From assembly GCA_965200525.1 (NCBI GenBank), contig OZ241368.1, positions 5,394,001 to 5,458,000 on the forward strand: DNA of 64,000 bases. The letters run 5' to 3'. A program made the translations under genes and the position numbers. The notes beneath the pieces are model-generated. The model saw nothing but the letters and a program-made list of their open reading frames with translations, was not told where the DNA came from and ran no database searches. Shown here piece by piece: positions 34,398 through 41,940 of this stretch; position 1 is the first letter of the stretch; each line of letters starts with the position of its first letter. This DNA is from JANNPJ01 sp965200525 (GTDB lineage: Bacteria > Actinomycetota > Actinomycetes > Actinomycetales > Kineosporiaceae).

Positions 34398-34826
34398 GTG
34401 GTGTCCGACCAACGCTTTGACGATCCCTCCCGGCCCAGCTCCGCCGGGAACCCTGCCGAACCGGTGGACGTGCTGGACGCCGGGCCCGACGGTCCCCGGG
34501 TCTGGCTGCCGCTGCCCGACGTCGCCGACCTGATCCACATCGAGGTCGGCAAGGTCCGCCGGATGCTCCAGGAGCGGGTCCTGATCGGGCTGCGCCGGGG
34601 CGAGCGGAAGATCCTCAGCGTGCCCGCCGAGCTGATCAAGGACGGCGCCCCGCTGCCCGATCTGCAGGGCACCCTGGTGGTGCTGAACGACGCCGGCTAC
34701 TCCGACGAGGAGGCGCTGCGCTGGCTGTTCACCGACGACGACTACCCGGGCCCGCCGGTCGACGCGCTGCGCTCGGGCCAGGGCAAGACCGAGGTCCGGC
34801 GACGAGCCCAGGCCCTGGGCTTCTGA
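34398..34826 (+). CDS. Rv2175c-like winged-helix DNA-binding protein
   Basis: 142 residues. VWLPLPDVADLIHIEVGKVR is the HTH, then GERKILSVPAELIKDG and LVVLNDAGYSDEEALRWLFT, and a C-terminal RRRAQALGF as in Rv2175c, a PknL substrate in M. tuberculosis. An in-frame stop at 34395 limits the start to GTG 34398 or 34401; neither has a ribosome site. A strong GGAGG at 34361 leads instead to an overlapping out-of-frame ORF (34372-34533). Confidence 0.85.
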   Translation: MVSDQRFDDPSRPSSAGNPAEPVDVLDAGPDGPRVWLPLPDVADLIHIEVGKVRRMLQERVLIGLRRGERKILSVPAELIKDGAPLPDLQGTLVVLNDAGYSDEEALRWLFTDDDYPGPPVDALRSGQGKTEVRRRAQALGF

Positions 34827-34854
34827 GCCCCGGGTCCCGGGCCGCCTTCGGGTT

Positions 34855-35808
34855 CTAGGACGCCTTCGAGGCGTCCTCGTCGGCGGAGGTCCAGCGGGCC
34901 TGGGCCCGGCGGACGGCCCGGGCCCGGCGCAGGGCCGGGACGGCGACCGCGAGCCGCCGGGGCAGCGGGACCCCGACCCGGCGGGTGAGCACCTGGTAAC
35001 CGGACCGCTCGACGGCGTCCAGGATCTCGCCGTAGAGCGTGAACGCCGTGCGCATGCAGTCCCGGCTGGTCGGGTGCAGCATCTCGATGCCCGGCTCGGC
35101 GAAGGCGTAGAGAGCCCGGGTGCGCTCGATCTCGAAGGCCAGCAGCTCCCGGATCATTGGGGTGACCACGCCGACGCCGAGCGCCTCCCGGGTGACGCCG
35201 AAGGTGTCCAGGTCTTCCTGGGGCAGGTAGACCCGGCCGCGCTTGAGGTCCTCGCCGACGTCCCGGATGAAGTTCGACATCTGGAAGGCCTCACCCAGGG
35301 CCCGGGCCCGCGGCGCCGCGGCCGGCGTCAGCGGCTCCAGGATCGGCAGCATCTGCAGTCCGATCACGGCGGCCGAGCCGTACATGTAGTGCTCCAGGTC
35401 CCGGTAGGTCGGGTACCCGGTGATCGTGATGTCCATCTGCATGGACTCCAGGAACGCCTCGACGTGCTGGCGCGGGATGTTCCAACGCTTGATCGTGTTG
35501 ATCATCGCCAGCGCGACCGGGTCGGTCGGCGCCGGCCCGCCGGAGAGCGCGTCGAGGAAGCGCGCCCCCCAGCTGAGCAGCGCCTCCGGATCGGGCGCGG
35601 TCAGCGAGTCGACGAACTCGTCGGCGTACCGGGCGAAGCCGTAGAGGGCCCAGACGTGCGGCCGCTTGGCCGGCGGCAGCAGCAGCGAGGCCAGGTAGTA
35701 GGTCTTGCCGTGCTCGGCGTTCAGCTTGCGGCAGGTCTCGTAGGCCGCCCGCAGCTGCGGATCGGTGATTCCCGCGGCGTCCAGGATGCGCTCACTCACC
35801 TTTGGCAT
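34855..35808 (-). CDS. crtB: Phytoene synthase
   Basis: 317 residues. Two Asp-rich motifs, YADEFVDSL and NFIRDVGEDLKRGRVYLP, bind diphosphate and Mg. Tyr-rich YYLASLLLPPAKR is at the N-terminus. Joins two GGPP molecules head-to-head to phytoene, the first committed step of C40 carotenoids. Last gene of crtE-crtI-crtB; 54 bp after crtI. The 3' end overlaps a hairpin. Confidence 0.95.
   Translation of the reverse strand: MPKVSERILDAAGITDPQLRAAYETCRKLNAEHGKTYYLASLLLPPAKRPHVWALYGFARYADEFVDSLTAPDPEALLSWGARFLDALSGGPAPTDPVALAMINTIKRWNIPRQHVEAFLESMQMDITITGYPTYRDLEHYMYGSAAVIGLQMLPILEPLTPAAAPRARALGEAFQMSNFIRDVGEDLKRGRVYLPQEDLDTFGVTREALGVGVVTPMIRELLAFEIERTRALYAFAEPGIEMLHPTSRDCMRTAFTLYGEILDAVERSGYQVLTRRVGVPLPRRLAVAVPALRRARAVRRAQARWTSADEDASKAS
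34857..34877. terminator. Hairpin between convergent Rv2175c-like gene and crtB
   Basis: AGGACGCC (34857-34864), loop TTCGA, GGCGTCCT (34870-34877): a perfect 8-bp stem over the crtB stop codon. GC-rich CCCGGG repeats precede it. Suitable for both directions; no T-run. Confidence 0.55.
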
Positions 35809-35862
35809 CTTGCCCTACTTTCCCGCTCGGGCCCGGCAACCAACCCGTCGACGCCGGGCCCG

Positions 35863-37395
35863 TCAACGCCAGGCCCGGGAGCGATACGTCGGATCCGGCC
35901 CGGTGATCCGCTCGGCCGCGAGCCGGCCGGAGATCAGCACCATCGGGACGCCGACCCCGGGCTGGGTGCCCGATCCGGTGAACACCACGTTCTCGCCCCA
36001 CCGGTTGCCGGGCCGGAACGGGCCGGTCTGGAAGAACGAGTGCGCGGCCGCGAACGGGGCCCCGCGTTCCATCCCGCGCGCGGCCCAGTCGGCCGGCGTG
36101 GTCACGTCCTCCACCTCGATCGCGTCACCGAAACCGGCGTAGCCGCGCTCCTCGAGCGTGCTGAGCACGTGCTCGCGGTACACCGGGGCGATCCGCGCCC
36201 AGTCGAGGTCGGCATCCAGGTTCGGCGTCGGGAAGAGCACGTAGTAGATCTGCCGGTTGGCCGGGGCCAGCCTCGGGTCGGACACCGTCGGGTTGCTGAC
36301 CAGCACCGATGGATCGGTCATCAGCCGGCCGGACAGCAGCTCGTCGAACACCCCGCGCCAGGACGCGCCGAAATGGATGTTGTGGTGAGCAGTCTGGGGG
36401 TAGTGGGCCCGGGAGCCGGCCAGCATCAGGTAGCAGGACGGCGAGTACCGCAGCCGGCGAACCCGGCGCGGGGTGTGCCCGAGCAGGTCGCGGTAGGCCA
36501 CCGGCAGGTCGGGGTTGAGCACCACGGTGTCGCACGGCACCCGCTCGCCGTCCGCGGTCAACACCGCGACCGCCCGGCTGTTGTGGTGCTCGACGCTGGT
36601 CACCTCGGTGTCGTAGCGGATCTCGACGCCGTGCTTCTCTGCCGCCGCGGCCATCGCGGCCGGCACCGCGGCCATGCCACCGGCCGGGAAGAACACGCCC
36701 GCGACCGAGTCCATGTAGGCGATCACCGCGTACAGGGCCAGCGCGTCGTACGGCGACATGCCGGCGTACATCGCCTGGAACGAGTAGATCCGCCGGGTGC
36801 GTTCGTCCTTCAGGTACTGCCCGACCGTGGGGGCCAGCTTGCGGAAGCCGCCGATCGCGGCCAGCCGGGCCAGGTTCAGCGAGAGCAGGTCAAGCGGCGA
36901 GTCGATGTTGCGGTCGATGAAGTCGCGCATCTCGTAGCGGTAGAGCTTGGAGACGAACCGCACGTAGCGGCGGAAGCCGGCCGCTTCGGCGCCACCGCAG
37001 ACCCGTTCGATCTCGGCCGCCATGGCCTCGACGTCGGCGTGCACGTCCATCCCGGTGCCGTCGGCGAACGTGGTCCGGTACAGCGGGGCGACCGGCTTCA
37101 GGTTGAGCCAGTCGGACATCTCCTCGCCCAGCGCGTCGAAGCAGTCGGCGATCAGGTCGGGCATGGTCAGCACGCTCGGGCCGGGATCGAACCGGTACTC
37201 CCCGCCGGAGGGCGAGGGCAGGCTCCGTACGGCGGCCCGGCCCCCGGGGGTCGACGCCCGTTCCAGCACGGTGACCTGACGGCCGGCGCCGGCCAGTCGC
37301 ATCGCCGCCGACAGCCCGGCCAGCCCGGCGCCGACCACCACGACGTGATCGCTCGGGCCGCGAACGGTCTTGACCCGGCTCCCCAGCCGGCTCAC
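35863..37395 (-). CDS. crtI: Phytoene desaturase
   Basis: 510 residues. Rossmann FAD motif VVVVGAGLAGLSAAMRLAGA near residue 18 and C-terminal GSGTQPGVGVPMVLISG identify CrtI-type desaturases. Introduces double bonds into phytoene to give neurosporene or lycopene at the membrane; the number of steps is not readable from sequence. GTG start overlaps the crtE stop (GTGA). Confidence 0.93.
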   Translation of the reverse strand: MSRLGSRVKTVRGPSDHVVVVGAGLAGLSAAMRLAGAGRQVTVLERASTPGGRAAVRSLPSPSGGEYRFDPGPSVLTMPDLIADCFDALGEEMSDWLNLKPVAPLYRTTFADGTGMDVHADVEAMAAEIERVCGGAEAAGFRRYVRFVSKLYRYEMRDFIDRNIDSPLDLLSLNLARLAAIGGFRKLAPTVGQYLKDERTRRIYSFQAMYAGMSPYDALALYAVIAYMDSVAGVFFPAGGMAAVPAAMAAAAEKHGVEIRYDTEVTSVEHHNSRAVAVLTADGERVPCDTVVLNPDLPVAYRDLLGHTPRRVRRLRYSPSCYLMLAGSRAHYPQTAHHNIHFGASWRGVFDELLSGRLMTDPSVLVSNPTVSDPRLAPANRQIYYVLFPTPNLDADLDWARIAPVYREHVLSTLEERGYAGFGDAIEVEDVTTPADWAARGMERGAPFAAAHSFFQTGPFRPGNRWGENVVFTGSGTQPGVGVPMVLISGRLAAERITGPDPTYRSRAWR

Positions 37396-38579
37396 CGGGC
37401 GCGGGCCGTGGCCGCGACCACGAGCTGATTCAGGACGTCGAGAGCCGGCCCCGGATCGCCCGGACCGGCCGCGCGCTCCAGCCCGGCCAGCGCCCCGGCG
37501 GCCCGGTCGGCGAGCTCCTCGATCAGGCGCTCCACAGCGTCCACGGCGCCGGTGTCGACGATCACCTCGCGCAGGGCCGCGACGCCCTCGGCGTCCAGCC
37601 GCCGGTCTCCGAGCAGCCGGCGCAGGGTGTCGGCCTGGGCCGGGCTCGCCTCCTGGGCGGCCAGCGCCACCAGCACGGTCCGCTTGCCCTCGCGCAGGTC
37701 GTCACCGGCCGGCTTGCCGGTCTGCTGGGGGTCGCCGAACACGCCGAGCACGTCGTCGCGCAGCTGGAACGCCTCGCCCAGGGCCAGCCCGTACTCCGAG
37801 TAGCCGGCCAGCAGGGCCGGCCCGGCCCCGGCCAGGGTGGCCCCGATCAGCAGCGGATGTTCCACGGTGTACTTGGCGCTCTTGAACCGGATCACCTGCC
37901 GGGCCCGGGCGATGGCGGTGGCCGGGTCCGGTGCCGGCCGGGCCTGGGTGAGCACGTCGAGGTACTGCCCGCCGAGCAGTTCGGTCCGCATCCGGTCGAA
38001 CATCACCCGGCCGGCCGCGAGCTGCTCGACGCTCATCCCGCTGGCCGAGAACAGCTCGTCGGTCCAGACCAGGCACATGTCGCCGGCCAGCACGGCCCCG
38101 GCCAGCCCGAACTGCTCGCCGTCGGCCAGCCAGCCCCGCTGGGCGTGCAGCTCGGCGAACCGCCGGTGCACGGCCGGCCGGCCCCGGCGCAGGTCGGAGT
38201 CGTCCATCAGGTCGTCGTGGATCAGAGCGGCGGCCTGGAACAGCTCCAGAGACGCCGCGGCGGCCACGATCGCCTCCGACGGCTCGCCGCCGGCGCCGCG
38301 CCAGCCCCAGTAACAGAACGCCGGCCGCAGCCGCTTGCCGCCGCGCATCAGCTCGACCACGCTGTCGACCAGCTCCTGGCAGTCCGGCCCGACCTCGGCC
38401 AGGGCGCTCGCCTGCCGTTCGAGGAAGGCGGCCAGCACGGCGTCCACCCGGTCCCGCAGGTTCTCGGTCTGGAGCGGGCCGGGATCGGTGACGGTGGTCG
38501 GTGCAGTACTGGTCAAGGACCACTCCTGGGCGAGACGGGTCGAGTCGAGGGTCTGGTCGGTGCCTGGTTGGTGCGGCAT
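37392..38579 (-). CDS. crtE: Geranylgeranyl diphosphate synthase
   Basis: 395 residues. First Asp-rich motif DDLMDDSDLRRG and second LRDDVLGVFGD mark a trans-prenyl synthase. It makes C20 GGPP from IPP and allylic diphosphates for crtB. Position before metF matches Rv2173 (idsA2). N-terminal 40 residues look unstructured. Heads the minus-strand carotenoid operon; 85 bp from divergent metF. Confidence 0.92.
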   Translation of the reverse strand: MPHQPGTDQTLDSTRLAQEWSLTSTAPTTVTDPGPLQTENLRDRVDAVLAAFLERQASALAEVGPDCQELVDSVVELMRGGKRLRPAFCYWGWRGAGGEPSEAIVAAAASLELFQAAALIHDDLMDDSDLRRGRPAVHRRFAELHAQRGWLADGEQFGLAGAVLAGDMCLVWTDELFSASGMSVEQLAAGRVMFDRMRTELLGGQYLDVLTQARPAPDPATAIARARQVIRFKSAKYTVEHPLLIGATLAGAGPALLAGYSEYGLALGEAFQLRDDVLGVFGDPQQTGKPAGDDLREGKRTVLVALAAQEASPAQADTLRRLLGDRRLDAEGVAALREVIVDTGAVDAVERLIEELADRAAGALAGLERAAGPGDPGPALDVLNQLVVAATARAR

Positions 38580-38664
38580 CAGCTAAGCACTTCGGTCGTG
38601 CTTCGGCGCGGTGTGGCCGGGTGGATGCACTTCGCCGGGGCGGGGATTTCCGTAAGCTGGACCA

Positions 38665-39570
38665 ATGGCTCAGAATCGCCCCGCCCTGCATGATCAGCTC
38701 CAGGAGCTGATCGCGGCCGGCCGGCCGTCGATCTCGTTCGAGTTCTTCCCGCCCAAGGACGACGCGGCCGAGGCGGTGCTCTGGCAGGCCGTCCGGCGGC
38801 TCGAGCCGCTGAACCCGACCTTCGTCTCGGTGACCTACGGCGCCGGTGGCTCCAACCGCGACCGCACCACCCGGGTCACCCAGCGGATCGCGCAGGACAC
38901 CACGCTCACCCCGATGGCCCACCTGACCTGCGTCGGAGCCAGCCGGTCGCAGCTGCGCCAGGTGATCGGCGAGTACGCCGACGCCGGGGTCCGCAACGTG
39001 CTGGTGATCCGGGGCGACCCGCCGGCCGGCCCCCGCGCGCCCTGGACCCCGCACCCGGAAGGCCTCGACTACGCCGTCAATCTGGTCGAGCTGGTTCGGG
39101 GGCTGGGCCGGTTCAGCGTCGGCGTGGCCGCGTTCCCGGACATCCACCCGGCCAGCGCCGACCTGGACGCCGACGCCCGGGTCCTGGCGATGAAGCAGGA
39201 CGCCGGGGCCCAGTTCGCGATCACCCAGATGTTCTTCACCGAGGAGGCCTACGTCCGGCTGGTCGAGCGGGCCACGGCCCACGGCGTGACCATGCCGATC
39301 ATCCCGGGCATCATGCCGGTGACCAACGTCAAGCAGATCAGCCGGATCGCCGAGCTGACCGGGGTGGCCCTGCCAGTGCCGGTGATGGAGCGGTTGCACG
39401 CGGTGGCCGACGACCCGGCCGCCGTCCGCGAGGTCGGGGTGCAGATCGCGACCGAGCTGAGCGAGCGGTTGCTGGCCGGCGGCGCGCCCGGGCTGCACTT
39501 CATCACCATGAACCGGTCGACCGCCACGCTCGACGTCTTCACCGGCCTGGGTCTCGCCGCCAGCACGTGA
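38665..39570 (+). CDS. metF: Methylenetetrahydrofolate reductase
   Basis: 301 residues. SISFEFFPPKDDAAEAVLW, VSVTYGAGGSNRDRT, LVIRGDPP and IIPGIMPVTNVKQI are MTHFR signatures. Reduces 5,10-methylene-THF to 5-methyl-THF for methionine synthesis. Corresponds to Rv2172c. Ends inside a 20-bp duplication that also carries the start of the next gene. Confidence 0.93.
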   Translation: MAQNRPALHDQLQELIAAGRPSISFEFFPPKDDAAEAVLWQAVRRLEPLNPTFVSVTYGAGGSNRDRTTRVTQRIAQDTTLTPMAHLTCVGASRSQLRQVIGEYADAGVRNVLVIRGDPPAGPRAPWTPHPEGLDYAVNLVELVRGLGRFSVGVAAFPDIHPASADLDADARVLAMKQDAGAQFAITQMFFTEEAYVRLVERATAHGVTMPIIPGIMPVTNVKQISRIAELTGVALPVPVMERLHAVADDPAAVREVGVQIATELSERLLAGGAPGLHFITMNRSTATLDVFTGLGLAAST

Positions 39571-39602
39571 ACAACGCGGACTGCACGTGAACAGCGCGGA
39601 CT
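39563..39602. repeat. 20-bp tandem duplication over metF stop / next start
   Basis: GCACGTGAACAACGCGGACT (39563-39582) and GCACGTGAACAGCGCGGACT (39583-39602) differ at one base. Each contains GTGAAC; only the second GTG (39587) leads into the downstream gene, the first opens an eight-codon frame. Confidence 0.95.
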
Positions 39603-40270
39603 ATCGGGAACGATGGTCGCGCTCGCACGGCGGGGTGCCGGCTCGCGGGGTGGTCGGCGGCTGGCTGCGGATCGTCCACCGGGCCGCACAGCCGTTCGTC
39701 GCGCTCGGGGTGACGCCCAACGCGGTCACCGGGCTGGGGCTGCTGGTGGCGGTGGCGACCCTGGCTCCGGCCGCGGCCGGCGGCCGGTGGGCCTTGGCCG
39801 CAGTTCCGGTGGTGGTGCTCTCGGGCCTGCTGGACAGCGTGGACGGCGCGGTGGCGGTGATCACCGGGCAGGCCGGCCGGCTCGGCGCCGTCCTCGATCC
39901 GGCCTGTGACCGGCTGGCCGACCTGTGCTTCGTCGGGTCGCTCTGGCTGGTCGGCTCCTCGGCCGCGACCGGCGCCCGGTCCGGCTGGCTGACCGGCTTG
40001 GGCCTGGCCGGCGCGGTGCTGGCGCTGATCCACGAGCAGGTACGGGCCTCGGCCCGGGCCGCCGGGATGACCGAGGTCGGCGTCGTCACCGTGTCCGAGC
40101 GGCCCACCCGGGTGATCGTGACCGCCGCGTTCCTGCTGGCCGCCGGGCTCTACCCGGCAGCGGCGCCGACCTGGGCGGTCCTGGGGGCGCTGGCCTGGGC
40201 GGTGCTCGGGGCGATCGGGCTGGTCCAGCTCTCGGTGGTGGTCGTGCGCACCCTGGGCCGGCCGAACTGA
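39587..40270 (+). CDS. CDP-alcohol phosphatidyltransferase family membrane protein
   Basis: 227 residues. The motif reads LLDSVDGAVAVITGQAGRLG, then AVLDPACDRLAD: the D-x2-D-G-x2-A ... G-x3-D-x3-D arrangement, but Val replaces the usual Arg after the Ala. Several membrane helices follow. Such enzymes join a CDP-linked lipid to an alcohol (glycerol phosphate, inositol, another lipid). The acceptor cannot be told. Confidence 0.8.
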   Translation: MNSADYRERWSRSHGGVPARGVVGGWLRIVHRAAQPFVALGVTPNAVTGLGLLVAVATLAPAAAGGRWALAAVPVVVLSGLLDSVDGAVAVITGQAGRLGAVLDPACDRLADLCFVGSLWLVGSSAATGARSGWLTGLGLAGAVLALIHEQVRASARAAGMTEVGVVTVSERPTRVIVTAAFLLAAGLYPAAAPTWAVLGALAWAVLGAIGLVQLSVVVVRTLGRPN

Positions 40271-40315
40271 GGTCGTACCGATCAGGGTCGTACCGATCAG
40301 GGTCGTACCGACCGT
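40271..40315. repeat. 15-bp tandem repeat, nearly three copies
   Basis: GGTCGTACCGATCAG at 40271-40285 and 40286-40300 is perfect. 40301-40315 is GGTCGTACCGACCGT. A further weak copy (AGTGCCGATCGTG) follows at 40324. Fills the gap before the GT-C gene. Confidence 0.9.
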
Positions 40316-40389
40316 GTCAGAGCAGTGCCGATCGTGTCATTATCAGCCCGCTGCCCCGGTACCGGGCGCGTCTGCGGCGGGAGGTGCCC

Positions 40390-41940
40390 GTGATCAACGA
40401 ACTGCCGCGCAGTCGCACCTCGCCCGACGACGAACCGGTGCCCCGGCGGGGGATCAGCCATCGCGAGATCGTGTGGCGCGACTCCGGGCTCCGGTCGGCG
40501 GCCGTGGGGCTGAGCCTTCCCCGCTGGCTCGACCCGCTGGTCCTGATCCTGGTGATCGGCTACCTGCTGGGCGGGATCGCGGCCGCACCGCTCACGCTCG
40601 AGGAAGCGGTCCAGGTCTCGCTCACCGGTGACGCCGCCGTCGCCCTGACCCATCCCGGGGCCCTGCTGCCCGGCGGAACCAGCTCGCCCACCCGGGAGTC
40701 GGTCCGGCTGGAGTACGGCTCACTCACCCGGTACGCGACCGCGATCGGCTGGTACGCCTCCGGTGGCCGGCGCGGCCAGGCCCCGGTCGACCTGAACCGG
40801 CCCGGGCCGAGCCCGGTGCGAGTGCCGTCCTGGCACCGGCTGGTGACGGCCCGGATCGGCCCGGCCCTGATCGCGGTGACCGCCGTGCTGCTGCTGTTCG
40901 GCCTGATCCGGCGGCTGCTGGGGCGGGCGGCGGCACTGGCCGGGGTCCTGGTGTTCGGTCTGCACCCCACGATCGCGGTGATCGGCCGGACCGCGACCGA
41001 CGCCGGCCTCACGCTGACCTTCGGGCTGGGCGCGGTCCTGGTCGCCAGCGCCGTGTCGGCCACCCTGGCCCGCGGCGACGATCCGGGTCTGGGGGCCTGG
41101 TCGGCGCTCGCCGTCCTGACCGGGCTGACCCTGGCCTCGGGGCCGACGGCACCGCCGTACGTCGCGGGGGCGGTGGCGTTCTGCGCCGCCGGGCTGCTCG
41201 CCCGGCAGATGCGGCGGCGTCACGAGGTGCTGGCCGGCCGGACGGTGGCCGGGTCCGAGACCGGCGGTCCGGTGGGCTGGTCGGCGGCGACCGCCCTGGC
41301 CGCCGTCCTCATCTGGGTGGCGGTCTCGCCGTCCCTGTGGGGCTGGCTCCCCGAGCGGCTGGTCACCCGGCACGATCAGCGGCCCGTCCTGGTGGCCCAG
41401 CAACTGGTGCCCGCCCCGGGGCCACGGCCCGGGCCGGCGCGGGCGGCGCTCGGCGTCCTCACCGATCCGTTTCTCACGCCCGCCCACCTGGCCGGGCCCG
41501 GCCGGGCCGACCTGGACGCCCGGGTGACCCGCTACCGGCGCTCGTGGTGGTCGGGGCTGCCCCTGGGCACCGACACCGGGCCGCTGCCGCGGGTGATCAC
41601 CGGTGGGGCGTCCCTGGTGATCGGTGTCCTGCTGACCATCGCGGCCGGGTTCGGCCTGGCCGGGTTCTGGCGGGTGTCGCGCCGGCAGACCGGGGCCGTG
41701 ATCGGCTGGCTCGCGGCCACCGCCGGATGGCTGCTGTTCTGGCCCTCCGAGCAGGTGGATCAGGGGACTCCGTCAGCCGTCCTGGGGTGCCTGCTGGTGG
41801 CCGCGGCGGTGCCGTTGGTGCTCTCCTGGTCAGGCCGGAGCAGCGGGCTCAGTACCGGTCGCGTGACCGGTCGCGGAGCCGGCTTCGGCCGGGCCGATCA
41901 GACCGGCCACGATCGCCGCCGACAGACCGACCAGCGGTAG
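40390..41940 (+). CDS. GT-C type membrane glycosyltransferase (PMT/ArnT-like)
   Basis: 516 residues from GTG 40390, with GGGAGG five bases upstream. First helix LVLILVIGYLLGGIAAAPLT with an acidic pair just after it (TLEEAVQV), as expected of polyprenyl-phosphate sugar transferases, then about ten helices. It would transfer a sugar from a lipid carrier outside the membrane. It sits where mycobacteria carry another GT-C gene (Rv2174). The last 37 codons are antisense to the CrtD-like gene. Confidence 0.65.
   Translation: MINELPRSRTSPDDEPVPRRGISHREIVWRDSGLRSAAVGLSLPRWLDPLVLILVIGYLLGGIAAAPLTLEEAVQVSLTGDAAVALTHPGALLPGGTSSPTRESVRLEYGSLTRYATAIGWYASGGRRGQAPVDLNRPGPSPVRVPSWHRLVTARIGPALIAVTAVLLLFGLIRRLLGRAAALAGVLVFGLHPTIAVIGRTATDAGLTLTFGLGAVLVASAVSATLARGDDPGLGAWSALAVLTGLTLASGPTAPPYVAGAVAFCAAGLLARQMRRRHEVLAGRTVAGSETGGPVGWSAATALAAVLIWVAVSPSLWGWLPERLVTRHDQRPVLVAQQLVPAPGPRPGPARAALGVLTDPFLTPAHLAGPGRADLDARVTRYRRSWWSGLPLGTDTGPLPRVITGGASLVIGVLLTIAAGFGLAGFWRVSRRQTGAVIGWLAATAGWLLFWPSEQVDQGTPSAVLGCLLVAAAVPLVLSWSGRSSGLSTGRVTGRGAGFGRADQTGHDRRRQTDQR

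Noticed and set aside
40271..40340. CRISPR-like array
   Set aside because: Units are 15 bp and directly adjacent, without spacers; no cas gene in the window.
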